DNA of 21,228 nt from Lachnoclostridium sp. UBA1434 (GCA_002329645.1 DCTS01000091.1:39724-60951); one strand, 5' to 3'. Shown: positions 6,647 to 15,520, counted from the stretch's first letter. Notes: a model not told the origin generated them from the sequence alone. A program made the numbers and translations.

Positions 6647-8005
6647 CTACTGCTGCCCCAGCCTTTTTAAAAGCTCCTCCCGGGCTGCTTCATATCCCGG
6701 CTTGCCAAGCAGAGCAAACATATTCTTCTTGTAGCTTTCAACTCCGGGCTGGTCAAATGGATTGACTCCCAACAGGTAACCGCTTATCCCGCATGCAAAC
6801 TCAAAGAAATAGAACAGCTCTCCGAGGCAGAATTCGTTCTGCCCGGGCACGTTTACCATAAGATTAGGTACATTTCCGTCCGTATGCGCAATAAGAGTAC
6901 CCTTCATTGCACTCTTGTTTATTTCGTCCACAGTCTTGCCTGTAAGATAATTAAGCCCGTCGGGATCTCCTTCCTCTGCCTCAAGGACAAGCACTGAGGA
7001 GGACTTTTCAATATTAATGATTGTCTCAAAAATGATCCTTTGGCCGTCCTGGATATACTGCCCCATCGAATGCAGATCAGTGGTAAAATCCACTGAAGCA
7101 GGATATATTCCTTTACGGTCCTTTCCTTCGCTTTCTCCGTAAAGCTGCTTCCACCATTCGGAAACATAATGAAGCGAAGGCTCATAGTTAACCAGAATTT
7201 CTATATTCTTTCCCTTCCGCAGCAGTATATTGCGCACCGCCGCATATATAAGGGATGCATTATCTTTATAAGGATTTTCAAGACATGCCTTGCGCATTGC
7301 TGCTGCGCCTTCCATAAGCTTGTCAATATCTGCACCGCTTACCGCTATCGGCAGCAGGCCGACTGCCGTCAGCACGGAGAAACGCCCGCCTACGTCATCA
7401 GGTACCGTAAATCTCTCGTAACCCTCATTCACAGCAAGGTCATGCAGCGCTCCCCTTGCCTTGTCCGTTGTGGCATATATCCTGCGTGCCGCTTCCTCTC
7501 TTCCGTATCTTTCAATCAGCAGCTTCTTAAAGATTCTGAAGGCAATGGCAGGCTCGGTGGTCGTACCGGATTTGCTTATAACATTAATTGAAAAATCCCT
7601 GTCTCCAATGACGTCCATAAGATGCGTCATGTAGGTACTGCTTATGTTATTGCCTGCAAAGTATATCTCAGGGGTTTTTCTGATGCCTTCCGATACGGAA
7701 TTATAGAAGCTGTGTCTTAAGAATTCTATAGCAGCCCTTGCTCCAAGATAAGAGCCACCGATACCGATAACCAAAAGCACCTTGGAGTCTCTCCGGATTT
7801 TTTCGGCGGCCTTCTTAATCCGTGCAAATTCCTCTTTATCATAATTAACAGGCAGATCTATCCAACCCAGGAAGTCATTGCCCGCGCCACTCCTGCTTAT
7901 CAGCGTATCCCTGGCGGCGGCAACGGCTGCTTCCATCATACTTACCTCTTCAGGCCGGATAACTCCTCCCGAAGCAGAATAGTCAAAGAATAATTTGTCT
8001 TCCAA
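6647..8005 (-). CDS. pgi: Glucose-6-phosphate isomerase
   Basis: A 452-residue enzyme interconverting glucose-6-phosphate and fructose-6-phosphate in glycolysis. The sugar-isomerase fold motifs are intact: VIGIGGSYLGARAA (residues 79-92), the phosphate-binding SKSGTTTEP (144-152), GGRFSVLTAVGLLPIA, the YGESEGK loop, and the C-terminal signature VNPFDQPGVESYK. Length matches the short Gram-positive type. The start is TTG at 8005. A stop codon two codons upstream in the same frame rules out longer versions, and GGAAGGAG lies 11 bases upstream. The leader contains a long-range inverted repeat and, further up, a 24-bp repeat array. Confidence 0.97.
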   Translation of the reverse strand: MEDKLFFDYSASGGVIRPEEVSMMEAAVAAARDTLISRSGAGNDFLGWIDLPVNYDKEEFARIKKAAEKIRRDSKVLLVIGIGGSYLGARAAIEFLRHSFYNSVSEGIRKTPEIYFAGNNISSTYMTHLMDVIGDRDFSINVISKSGTTTEPAIAFRIFKKLLIERYGREEAARRIYATTDKARGALHDLAVNEGYERFTVPDDVGGRFSVLTAVGLLPIAVSGADIDKLMEGAAAMRKACLENPYKDNASLIYAAVRNILLRKGKNIEILVNYEPSLHYVSEWWKQLYGESEGKDRKGIYPASVDFTTDLHSMGQYIQDGQRIIFETIINIEKSSSVLVLEAEEGDPDGLNYLTGKTVDEINKSAMKGTLIAHTDGNVPNLMVNVPGQNEFCLGELFYFFEFACGISGYLLGVNPFDQPGVESYKKNMFALLGKPGYEAAREELLKRLGQQ

Positions 8006-8037
8006 ATCAAATCATGCTCCTTCCGTAATTACTATTA

Positions 8038-8112
8038 TAGCAGATAATTGCAAGGCCTTACATTGTGTACTCCTTAAGTGTACATTAACAAGTCCGCCCA
8101 GATTATCTGCTA
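8038..8112. promoter_or_regulatory. Inverted repeat flanking the pgi leader
   Basis: TAGCAGATAAT (8038-8048) and ATTATCTGCTA (8102-8112) form a perfect 11-bp inverted repeat 53 bases apart. TATAAT-like sequences on the minus strand overlap both arms (8112-8117, and near 8034-8039). Between them GTGTAC occurs twice. It may be a leader hairpin or paired protein sites. Confidence 0.4.
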
Positions 8113-8137
8113 TTATATTCTAACAAAGGCAAATATT

Positions 8138-8339
8138 TTATTCAATATTATTCTGTATGACTTATCATGCTTGATTCAGCTTTATTTCCCATTCACAGCG
8201 CTGCTTTGCTTCTCATTCATAATTCTGCATTTATTCTCTTTTGTAATTCTGCATTTCTTCTCATTTATAGTGCCATCTTACTTCTCATTCATAGCGGCGC
8301 TTTAGTTCTCATATATTATTCTTTCTTCTCATGCAAAAA
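8138..8339. repeat. Degenerate 24-bp tandem array upstream of pgi
   Basis: Five clear 24-base units run at 8186-8209, 8210-8233, 8234-8257, 8258-8281 and 8282-8305. A decayed unit lies at 8162-8185 (16/24 to unit 3) and possibly another at 8138-8161. A 20-base unit (8306-8325) and a partial unit follow, the last reaching into the 3' end of the coiled-coil gene. Each begins TTCTCAT or a close variant, so the minus-strand RNA carries GAGAA every 24 bases. The minus strand is closed in all frames; plus-strand ORFs across the array are repeat artefacts. Confidence 0.8.
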
Positions 8340-9426
8340 ACGCCTTAAGAACATCCTCTATCAGCTTTTCCTCCTCGGGAGTGTATTGCTTGATTGCTTC
8401 CTGGTTCCAGTTATCATTTTCGCTGCTTATATCTGCAGCGATTTCCTCAAGCTGCTCAGTCAGGCTTTTTGTATTATCTGCAGCCCTTCCTGCTATAAGC
8501 TCTTCCTCTATACTGCTTAACAGCTTGTCCTCCTTAGTGCGCTGTCTTTGCAGCCTTTCCTCCGCCCTTTTCTTCAACTCGGCGCGTCTTTTCTCAAGGG
8601 CTTCACGTTCTTCCTCAAGCCTTAACAGCTCCTCCTGCCTTCTCTTGGCAGCCATCTTTTTTCTCTCCTCCAGCTTCCTCAATTCCTCTTCCTTGCGGGC
8701 TTTTTCAATTCTCTTCTGCTCTTCCTCCCTTTCCAGGGCCCTCACCCGCTTCTCCTCCTCTTTCCTGAGCCTTGCTTCCTTTCTCCGGCTTATCTCCTTC
8801 TTTGTCTCTTCCTTGGCCTGGACTGCTGCCGCAGTTGCCTGTCTGTCGGCATTAAGCGCCATAAAATATTCCCGGCGGTATTGCTCCAGCATATCCGGAT
8901 TGGCCTCCTCCTGCTCCAGTCTTGCCCTGCAATAATTAACCAGGTAATCCAGTATATTAAGCCGTATGTATTGCTTCTTTAAGCCCAGATTAATTAATCT
9001 ATCCACTAATATCAGGAGCGCACCGGCAAAGATACCAACAGCGCCTGTGAATAACACCTTCTCCCTGCCAACCTCATATAAGACGCCAAAAACCGAACTT
9101 ACGGGAATGATCAGCAAAATCATCAGCAGGACTTGTCCACTAATTCCTTCCCATGTGGATAGTAAAAGTCCGCCAAAACGATACTTTGAAATGCTCTTAT
9201 CCACAAAAATATCCACATTGTTAACACCTATCTTAAGCTTGTAGCAGGTCTCGAATTTCATCCTGATAAGCCTGAGGGCCTTGTTCTTCGTTGTTCCCAG
9301 GTTGTCGGACTGTTTTACAATTTTTCGGAATACCATATCCAATATGAAACGGATCAGTAAGCCTAACCCGCATAGCCCTGCATAAACATAGCCTATGATA
9401 TTTTGATCAAAAAGCTTTTGTACCAT
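8329..9426 (-). CDS. Membrane-anchored coiled-coil protein of unknown function
   Basis: A 365-residue protein. An N-terminal hydrophobic segment (about 10-32) precedes a basic region; two more membrane segments lie at about 97-120 and 125-150. From about 195 to 310 the protein is a long, highly charged coiled coil rich in Glu, Lys and Arg (EEEKR, RKEEELRK, EERKK and similar), followed by an acidic tail ending KAFFA. The probable layout is a membrane anchor with a cytoplasmic rod. I chose ATG 9426 because GAGAGGGG lies seven bases upstream; the in-frame ATG at 9462 has no ribosome binding site. No family is recognised. Its stop lies inside the last unit of the 24-bp array. Confidence 0.8.
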   Translation of the reverse strand: MVQKLFDQNIIGYVYAGLCGLGLLIRFILDMVFRKIVKQSDNLGTTKNKALRLIRMKFETCYKLKIGVNNVDIFVDKSISKYRFGGLLLSTWEGISGQVLLMILLIIPVSSVFGVLYEVGREKVLFTGAVGIFAGALLILVDRLINLGLKKQYIRLNILDYLVNYCRARLEQEEANPDMLEQYRREYFMALNADRQATAAAVQAKEETKKEISRRKEARLRKEEEKRVRALEREEEQKRIEKARKEEELRKLEERKKMAAKRRQEELLRLEEEREALEKRRAELKKRAEERLQRQRTKEDKLLSSIEEELIAGRAADNTKSLTEQLEEIAADISSENDNWNQEAIKQYTPEEEKLIEDVLKAFFA

Positions 9427-9606
9427 AAAATGCCCCTCTCTTTTCCATATTTTTACATACATTATAGCTTACAAGCCATGTTTTGAAAAGAGAGGGAAAT
9501 GTTAAATCGGTAGACATAAATCAAACCGATATCTCATTATTCAACTTTATATACCAAATTATACAACCATATGAGAAAACTTCTTATATTAATGCGTGTG
9601 TCAGGG

Positions 9607-11052
9607 TTAATCGTAAGGTATGAGATCAGGAAGGCTTATATATGTATCAAGGCCGTCATCCCTTACCTCTACCGTATAGCTCATTGTAACATATCCTTCC
9701 CTGATAAATGTAAGCACAAAGCTTCCGATAATCTTTTGGAAGCTGCCGGGCGATATCCCCACAAAGTCACCGTTTAGATATACGGATGCGTCAGTGGGAT
9801 TTTGTATAAATATCGAATGGGCTTCATCTATAAGAAAATCATCTTCTTCATCGCTAATGCCTCCTGTGACAATAGGATAAACCCACTTGTTATATTTTAT
9901 GCCCTCCGCAGTGCCCTGTTCTGATCCGGAATCACCGGTCTTGCCGCCATCCTCGGATTCACTGGCAACAGCCTCTTCATTGGTTTTTTCCTCAGGAAGG
10001 CTGATGCTTATCTTTTTACCGGCGGAATCCACCTTTAGCTCACCCTCATAGGTTACATAACCTCCTAAAGCCACCCTTATGCTGTGCAGGCCGTATTCAA
10101 GCTCCACAGGATCGCCGTAAAAGGTAAGCTCATTATCTATAAACAAATCCGCACCAAAGGGATTTATCTGGAAAGCTACCATACCGTATCTTATGGGCTC
10201 CGGGCCCAGATCTCCCAGAGACACGACAGTTTCCTCGTTCCTTAAGACCGTGACCATCTTGGTTCCGCTGTATTTGCCGTTTTCCACGGTCAAGTCGAAG
10301 GTGCCCTCCCTGACAGTTATGACAGTATCCTCCCCGACCGGCTGCATTGCTTCATAACCCACCGTGACATTGCCGCCGATAAAGGCATCCGCGTTTGTAA
10401 TCCTTACCGTACCATGGCCTTTTGTCACAGTAATCGACCATATTGTTTCATCTATGCCCCGAACGGTCAGCTCGTCCTGAGGAGCAAGATTCTCCACTCC
10501 TGTCAGCTCCCCGTTATCAAGCACCATCACCTGCCCGGTATACCTGTATCTCTGGCTGGCAATGCGCATCTCCTTGCTGCCCGGGTTGATATCCAGATTG
10601 TTGACGCCTATATACTCCCATCCGGCAGAGGAAACACTAAGCTTAACAAGGAATTTGTCCTCCTCATTATATCCTGCATCAATTATTTGTCCGACGGGAA
10701 TCTGCTTAATGGTTACAACCTGTCCGAACTTATCCCTTATATCGCTTGATCCGCCATATGTAAGAGCAACGGTTTTCTGTGTGTCGGTATTTAGCAGTGT
10801 AATTGTTTTGCTTTCATAATCAATTCCCGCTACTACGCCTGTCATCTTCGAATCATAGTCCGCAGCGGGCAGTCCGGTGACCTTAGGATCTGTCTTTGGT
10901 TCGGCTTTATTAAAATCAGCCTTGCTTTTCCTGGCTGCCTTCCCTGCCTCCAGCATGGTTACCGCAATTATCAGGGTAAATACCGACAGTCCTATAAGCA
11001 GTATGAGCAGTGCCTTTATATTAATTTTTCCGGTTGTTTTTCCTGTTTGCAT
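9607..11052 (-). CDS. Membrane-anchored PEGA-domain protein
   Basis: A 481-residue protein with one N-terminal membrane anchor (about 12-33) and a large extracytoplasmic part. Several small beta-rich modules follow. A PEGA domain spans about 290-350 ('FGADLFIDNELTFYGDPVEL...GLHSIRV'), then a low-complexity Glu/Ser/Gly linker (about 355-382) and a second PEGA-like domain near the C-terminus ('TDASVYLNGDFVGISPGSF'). PEGA domains are found in surface or wall-associated proteins; a structural or ligand-binding envelope role is inferred. AGGA lies about eight bases before the ATG, and a good promoter is at 11120-11148. Confidence 0.85.
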   Translation of the reverse strand: MQTGKTTGKINIKALLILLIGLSVFTLIIAVTMLEAGKAARKSKADFNKAEPKTDPKVTGLPAADYDSKMTGVVAGIDYESKTITLLNTDTQKTVALTYGGSSDIRDKFGQVVTIKQIPVGQIIDAGYNEEDKFLVKLSVSSAGWEYIGVNNLDINPGSKEMRIASQRYRYTGQVMVLDNGELTGVENLAPQDELTVRGIDETIWSITVTKGHGTVRITNADAFIGGNVTVGYEAMQPVGEDTVITVREGTFDLTVENGKYSGTKMVTVLRNEETVVSLGDLGPEPIRYGMVAFQINPFGADLFIDNELTFYGDPVELEYGLHSIRVALGGYVTYEGELKVDSAGKKISISLPEEKTNEEAVASESEDGGKTGDSGSEQGTAEGIKYNKWVYPIVTGGISDEEDDFLIDEAHSIFIQNPTDASVYLNGDFVGISPGSFQKIIGSFVLTFIREGYVTMSYTVEVRDDGLDTYISLPDLIPYD

Positions 11053-11119
11053 AATCTAAGTCCTGTAAGTGCATTCTCAGGCATCACGTCCTGCCTGAAT
11101 ACATATTGTTACATAAATT

Positions 11120-11148
11120 ATTATAGCTTAAGCCGATATTTTAAGCAA
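11120..11148 (-). promoter_or_regulatory. Sigma-A promoter of the PEGA-domain gene
   Basis: On the minus strand TTGCTT (11143-11148), a 17-base spacer and a perfect TATAAT (11120-11125) lie about 67 bases before the ATG. GCTTAA (11126-11131) and TTAAGC (11141-11146) form an inverted repeat covering the spacer and overlapping the -35, possibly an operator. Confidence 0.6.
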
Positions 11149-11213
11149 TTACAATATAATTTTGCAGAAGGCACAGTTTTAAAGCTCCCGGACTTAAGAG
11201 CCTTCAGGCTGCA

Positions 11214-12302
11214 TTATATTATGCTTGCAAGCTTATTTAAAAAGGCTTCCTTCTTCTTGTTCTGTTCTCCGATGCTGCAGAGTTTTTGAAGGTTTCGTTC
11301 TGATAGCCAGGACTTTTTGCCGTTATAATAATAGTTGGTAATTTTCCAGAACTTCTCGGGATATAGAAGCAGTACGTACAGAATTCCCATCTCCTCCTTC
11401 GATATCGGCTTTACCCTGTCGTATGCCTCTATCATGCTGCTGCCGTAGATGATATCCCAGTCGTTCTTTTCCATTACCTTTCTGATGAACTGGTATAAGT
11501 CATAAATCTGCAGGCCTATATTGGATTTCTCAAAATTAGTTGTTGCAATCATTTGGTTGTATGAAGACGAAACATCGGTTACCGATACCGGCTGCCTGCT
11601 GACCCAGCCGGGAGGTATATATGGCTTGGAGAAAGCCTCATTCTTGGATTTCAGCATGATAATATTATGATAATTATAATTGCCGTGACATATCCTGCGC
11701 TGCCTGACGGCTTCAGCCATAAGCTTGTCATAGGATGAGGACTGGAGCTCTCTGGCTGCCATTATGCCCTGTCCGAAAAAGGTGTCAAAATAATTCATAT
11801 ATAATATCTCAAATTCGTTTTTTTGTCTCTTTTCCCTTATATAGCCTTTTACCCTCTTAAGCTCCCTGTTTCTTTTCTCAAAGGTTTCCGTCAGGCTTCC
11901 CTGCAGGTTATGCTCCAACTGCTCCCTGGTCAGATCCATATCCTTAAGCAGGTTATGTATTCTTGCCAGGTTGGTGCAGGCCATATCAATCTGCAGCATG
12001 TCCTTAAGATTGCATTCCTCTCCCCAAAACCAGTTTTTCATGATATATCTGCATCCGGCACTGTCCTCCGAAATTATTTCATCATCTATTGTTCTGACAA
12101 AAAGATCCACATTATCATATCCATGCAGGAAGAGATACTCCTTAACCATGTTTTCAAATATGGCACGGTTTTTAGAACCCTCAAAACATCTATAAAGCTT
12201 GAGACCACAGTCCGTCTCAAGAATATAAGCGCCTCTGGCCTTATAAATATTATATATTTTCAGACGATATTGCTTTAATGCCTCCTGGCTTCTGTCCTCC
12301 AC
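11214..12302 (-). CDS. CotS-family spore coat protein, kinase-like fold with altered catalytic residues
   Basis: A 362-residue protein with the aminoglycoside-phosphotransferase-like fold of CotS/YutH spore coat proteins. Family marks are clear: 'KARGAYILETDCGLKLYR' near the N-terminus, 'CHGNYNYHNII' (about 205-215), 'NFEKSN' (256-261) with 'IYDLYQFIRKVMEKNDWD', and 'YPEKFWKITNYYYN'. In active kinases the catalytic loop is HGDxxxxN and the metal site is DFD/DFE; here both aspartates are Asn (N208, N256), and the stretch between the motifs is long. I chose GTG 12302, preceded by AGGGGGG, because family members start just before 'ALKQY'. The TTG at 12362 would add 20 residues but has no ribosome binding site. 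Confidence 0.85.
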   Translation of the reverse strand: MEDRSQEALKQYRLKIYNIYKARGAYILETDCGLKLYRCFEGSKNRAIFENMVKEYLFLHGYDNVDLFVRTIDDEIISEDSAGCRYIMKNWFWGEECNLKDMLQIDMACTNLARIHNLLKDMDLTREQLEHNLQGSLTETFEKRNRELKRVKGYIREKRQKNEFEILYMNYFDTFFGQGIMAARELQSSSYDKLMAEAVRQRRICHGNYNYHNIIMLKSKNEAFSKPYIPPGWVSRQPVSVTDVSSSYNQMIATTNFEKSNIGLQIYDLYQFIRKVMEKNDWDIIYGSSMIEAYDRVKPISKEEMGILYVLLLYPEKFWKITNYYYNGKKSWLSERNLQKLCSIGEQNKKKEAFLNKLASII

Positions 12303-12464
12303 CCAAGACCCCCCTAACCAATGTAATACCCGTCTTACTAATTTTATGATTGCCCTTATCAATTAATGTATAGAACTGATAGTTTGACTGTATAAATAAT
12401 TAATAAACAGGCTTCACCTTCTTGTGGATTTAGTAATGAAAGCATTTATTAAAAAAATACAGAT

Positions 12465-12541
12465 AAAATAAAAAGAAACCTCGAAGTAAGATTAAGGTGT
12501 CATTCCGGATGGGTGTAACACCAAAATCAAACTGAGGTTTC
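12465..12541 (-). terminator. Long nested terminator after cca
   Basis: On the minus strand an 8-bp outer stem (12475-12482 with 12534-12541) is followed by TTTTTATTTT (12465-12474). Inside are GATT/AATC (12490-12493, 12525-12528), GGTGT/ACACC (12496-12500, 12518-12522) and an inner near-palindrome (12501-12511). The stem-loop is 67 bases, unusually long for a simple terminator. Confidence 0.8.
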
Positions 12542-12562
12542 AATTATCATATAATAAGCTGC

Positions 12563-13924
12563 TTATTGCAGTTTTCTTGACAGCTCAAGCAAAATATCCT
12601 TTTTATTAAGGGCCGGATCCTTTATTACACAGGCAAGGAGCCTGTCTAAAAGCCTGCCAAGCTCCCTTCCCGGCTTAAAGCCTGCGGCAATTAAATCCCT
12701 GCCGTTTATATCAAGCTCCCTTAAGCTAACGCATTCACCTCTGGCACATATCTCCTCATACAGCCTTCTGGCCCTCTCCAGCTTATTAATACTTTCTTCT
12801 ATAAGCTTCGGGTTTTTAGCGTATATATCTGCACGGTTGACTTCAAAAATAAGCTCCATATATTCCCTTCCGATTTTTGAAGCTGCCCTTCTCATTCCTT
12901 CAGGGGAAAGGGAAAACCGGTAATCATGCCACCTTATAAGGTGCACCACCTTATCAAGGGTCTCATTGTCGAATTTCAACCTTTTAAGTATACGCCCGGC
13001 TTTAACCGCACCTTTTTCCTGATGCCCGTAGAAGTGGTCCTGACCGTCCTTTCCGATAGTCTTAGAGGCCGGCTTTTCCACATCATGAAGCAGCATTGTC
13101 CACCTTAGTATGCTTCTTTCCTTCTGGGTGAACCGCTCCTGTGAAGCCGTACCGGCCACATTCATAACAGCTATAATGGTATGCTCCCCTACAGAATAAG
13201 CGTGATGTATATTGTTCTGCCCGGTCTGCATCATAATATCAAATTCAGGAAGTATAACCTTGGTTATGCCGGTATCGTAAAGGAGCTTAAGCTTCTCCGG
13301 ATGATCGGATATCAGGAGGCTGTCAAGCTCGGCACGTATCCTTTCAGCGCTGATATTGACAAGCAGCCCTGCATTCTGCCTGATTGCTTCAAGGGTATCC
13401 TGCTCGATGGCAAACCCGAGCTGGGCGCTGAAACGAACAGCCCTTAATATCCTTAAGGCGTCCTCATTAAACCTTTCTGAGGCACTGCCCACACACCTGA
13501 CAAGTCCCGAAGCAAGATCCTGCATTCCGCCGAACAAATCCACCAGACCGTCACGGCTGTTATATGCCATGGCATTTATGGTGAAATCCCTGCGCTTTAG
13601 ATCCTCATTCAGACTTGAGGTATAACGGACCTCCCGCGGATGCCTGTAATCCTCGTATTCACCGTCAAGCCGGTAGGTTGTAACCTCATATTGCTCATTG
13701 CCCGTAAGTACCGTTACGGTTCCATGCTTTATACCGGTATCAACCGTCCTTCTAAAAAGCCTTTTCACCTGGGAAGGAGAAGCGGACGTGGTGATGTCCC
13801 AATCCTTCGGCTTGCGGCCAAGCAGAGCATCCCTTATGCAGCCCCCGACAGCATATGCCTCATAGCCGTTGGCTATGAGGACTTCAATTATTTTATTTAC
13901 TTTATCGGGAATATTGATCTGCAT
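12563..13924 (-). CDS. cca: CCA-adding tRNA nucleotidyltransferase with HD domain
   Basis: A 453-residue enzyme that builds or repairs the CCA end of tRNA. The class II nucleotidyltransferase head is at the N-terminus: GGCIRD (28-33), the catalytic pair in 'KDWDITT', and the RRDFTINAMAY motif. The neck carries 'DALRILRAVRFSAQLGF' and the tail holds an HD domain ('HAYSVGEHT', 'LLHDVEKP', 'HFYGHQEKG'). By sequence alone a poly(A) polymerase of the same family is possible, but in Gram-positives this form is usually CCA-adding. GGAGG lies about five bases before ATG 13924. The 26-base gap after proS indicates cotranscription. Confidence 0.93.
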   Translation of the reverse strand: MQINIPDKVNKIIEVLIANGYEAYAVGGCIRDALLGRKPKDWDITTSASPSQVKRLFRRTVDTGIKHGTVTVLTGNEQYEVTTYRLDGEYEDYRHPREVRYTSSLNEDLKRRDFTINAMAYNSRDGLVDLFGGMQDLASGLVRCVGSASERFNEDALRILRAVRFSAQLGFAIEQDTLEAIRQNAGLLVNISAERIRAELDSLLISDHPEKLKLLYDTGITKVILPEFDIMMQTGQNNIHHAYSVGEHTIIAVMNVAGTASQERFTQKERSILRWTMLLHDVEKPASKTIGKDGQDHFYGHQEKGAVKAGRILKRLKFDNETLDKVVHLIRWHDYRFSLSPEGMRRAASKIGREYMELIFEVNRADIYAKNPKLIEESINKLERARRLYEEICARGECVSLRELDINGRDLIAAGFKPGRELGRLLDRLLACVIKDPALNKKDILLELSRKLQ

Positions 13925-13950
13925 AATACCTCCGCCTGATAAGCCTTACC

Positions 13951-15384
13951 TTAATATGCTTTACCCCAATATGCCATGACCTTTGCCGGCTCGCCGCAGC
14001 ATACACAGGTATCAGTAAAATGCTCCTGTTCAAAGGGCATGCAGCGTGAGGTTGCGCCGGTTTTATCCTTGATCTCATTCTCACAGGCTTCGCTTCCGCA
14101 CCACATGGCCTTAATGAAGCCCGGTTTTTCTGCTATTGTTTTTTCGAATTCAGCCATGTCATGTGCATAATAAGTGTGGGAATCCCTGTGTGCCCTGGCT
14201 CTGTCAAGCATATCGGACTGCATTTTCTCAAGCACCTCGGATACCCTTGCTTCAATATCCTCAAAGGGTGCAGTTATTTTCTCACGAGTGTCCCTTCTTA
14301 CTATGACTGCCTGTCCGGCTTCAATATCCTTGGGGCCTATTTCAATCCTCAGCGGGATGCCCCTTACCTCCTGCTCGCTGAATTTCCAGCCGGGACTCTT
14401 GTCGGAAGTATCAAGCCCAACCTTAAAGGCCTTTAGCCTGTCCTTAAGCTCATAAGCCTTGTCAAGCACACCTTCCTTGTTTTGATTTATTGGTATTATC
14501 ATAATCTGGACGGGAGCTATCCTTGGCGGAAGCACCAGTCCGCTGTCGTCTCCGTGTACCATAATTATTGCGCCGATTATCCTGGTGGACATACCCCAGG
14601 AGGTCTGATGCACATACTGCAGGGTGTTGTTTTTGTCCGTGTACTGTATGTCAAAGGCCCGTGCAAATCCGTCTCCGAAATTATGGCTGGTGCCTGATTG
14701 AAGCGCCTTGCCGTCGTGCATGAGGGCTTCAATCGTATAGGTGGCATGGGCCCCTGCAAACTTTTCTTTATCGGACTTGCGTCCCTTTATCATGGGAATT
14801 GCCAGTACCCTTTCGCAAAAATCCGCATATACATTCAGCATCTGTATGGTTCTTTCCTCCGCCTCCTCGGCAGTTGCATGGGCGGTATGCCCCTCCTGCC
14901 ACAGGAATTCGGTTGACCTTAGGAATGGCCTTGTCGTCTTCTCCCAGCGGACTACCGAGCACCATTGGTTATACAGCTTCGGCAAGTCCCTGTAGGAATG
15001 AATTATGTTGGCATATAAATCGCAGAACAGGGTCTCAGACGTGGGGCGTACACACAGCCTCTCCTGCAGAGGTTCCATTCCTCCCTGTGTTACCCAGGCC
15101 ACCTCCGGAGCAAAGCCCTCCACATGATCCTTTTCCTTCTGCAGCAGGCTTTCAGGTATGAACATTGGCATATATACATTTTCCACTCCCGTAGCCTTAA
15201 AATCCGCATCCAGCTGCTTCTGAATATTTTCCCATATGGCATAACCGTTGGGACGCAGTATCATGCAGCCTCTTACGCTGGAATATTCTATAAGCTCCGC
15301 TTTCTTCACCACATCGGTATACCACTGCGCAAAATCCTCTTCCATTGAGGTTATTGCCTCGACCAGCTTCTTATCCTGAGCCAT
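13951..15384 (-). CDS. proS: Prolyl-tRNA synthetase, archaeal/eukaryal type 3
   Basis: A 477-residue class II synthetase that charges tRNA-Pro. Motif 1 lies around 'YSSVRGCMILRPNGYAIWE'; motif 2 includes 'RWEKTTRPFLRSTEFLWQEGHTAH'; motif 3 is 'TSWGMSTRIIGAIIMVHGDDSGLVLPPRIAP'. An anticodon-binding domain follows (about 285-380), then a C-terminal zinc-binding domain ending 'CVCCGEPAKVMAYWGKAY', diagnostic of the type 3 short form without an editing domain insert. GAGGAG lies about eight bases before ATG 15384. No T-box is visible in the leader, but a consensus promoter lies at 15462-15490 and a small hairpin at 15428-15448. Confidence 0.97.
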   Translation of the reverse strand: MAQDKKLVEAITSMEEDFAQWYTDVVKKAELIEYSSVRGCMILRPNGYAIWENIQKQLDADFKATGVENVYMPMFIPESLLQKEKDHVEGFAPEVAWVTQGGMEPLQERLCVRPTSETLFCDLYANIIHSYRDLPKLYNQWCSVVRWEKTTRPFLRSTEFLWQEGHTAHATAEEAEERTIQMLNVYADFCERVLAIPMIKGRKSDKEKFAGAHATYTIEALMHDGKALQSGTSHNFGDGFARAFDIQYTDKNNTLQYVHQTSWGMSTRIIGAIIMVHGDDSGLVLPPRIAPVQIMIIPINQNKEGVLDKAYELKDRLKAFKVGLDTSDKSPGWKFSEQEVRGIPLRIEIGPKDIEAGQAVIVRRDTREKITAPFEDIEARVSEVLEKMQSDMLDRARAHRDSHTYYAHDMAEFEKTIAEKPGFIKAMWCGSEACENEIKDKTGATSRCMPFEQEHFTDTCVCCGEPAKVMAYWGKAY

Positions 15385-15427
15385 CAGTTATCTCTCCTCG
15401 TTTTATATTGCAAATCAGTATATTGGC

Positions 15428-15448
15428 TGCGTTATAAACTCAAACGCA
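15428..15448 (-). promoter_or_regulatory. Small hairpin in the proS leader
   Basis: TGCGTT (15428-15433) and AACGCA (15443-15448) form a 6-bp stem between the promoter and the proS ribosome binding site. No T-tract and no T-box consensus accompany it. Confidence 0.35.
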
Positions 15449-15461
15449 ATAGATTTAGTTA

Positions 15462-15490
15462 ATTCTATTCCAGAATATAGCCTTTGTCAA
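15462..15490 (-). promoter_or_regulatory. Sigma-A promoter of proS-cca
   Basis: On the minus strand a perfect TTGACA (15485-15490), a 17-base spacer and TAGAAT (15462-15467, 5/6) lie 77 bases upstream of the proS ATG. This is one of the two best promoters in the window. Confidence 0.8.
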
Positions 15491-15520
15491 GTTGTAGGCG
15501 CCATGCGTAAGCCCATATTG

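Noticed and set aside
8078..8520. Plus-strand ORFs with Leu/Ile/His-rich 8-residue repeats
   Set aside because: They follow from the 24-bp repeat unit read in frame, have no ribosome binding site, and run into the antisense of the coiled-coil gene.
8381..8935. 184-codon Ser/Leu-rich plus-strand ORF
   Set aside because: It is the antisense shadow of the Glu/Lys/Arg-rich coiled-coil gene, whose codon bias leaves the opposite strand open.
9427..9462. ATG at 9462 as the start of the coiled-coil protein
   Set aside because: It has no Shine-Dalgarno sequence, and the GAGAGGGG lies after it, correctly placed for ATG 9426.
12303..12362. N-terminal extension of the CotS-like protein from TTG 12362
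   Set aside because: There is no ribosome binding site upstream. GTG 12302 has AGGGGGG close by and fits the family start.
15385..15520. T-box riboswitch ahead of proS
   Set aside because: The T-box consensus and an antiterminator/terminator pair are absent; only a promoter and a small hairpin are seen.
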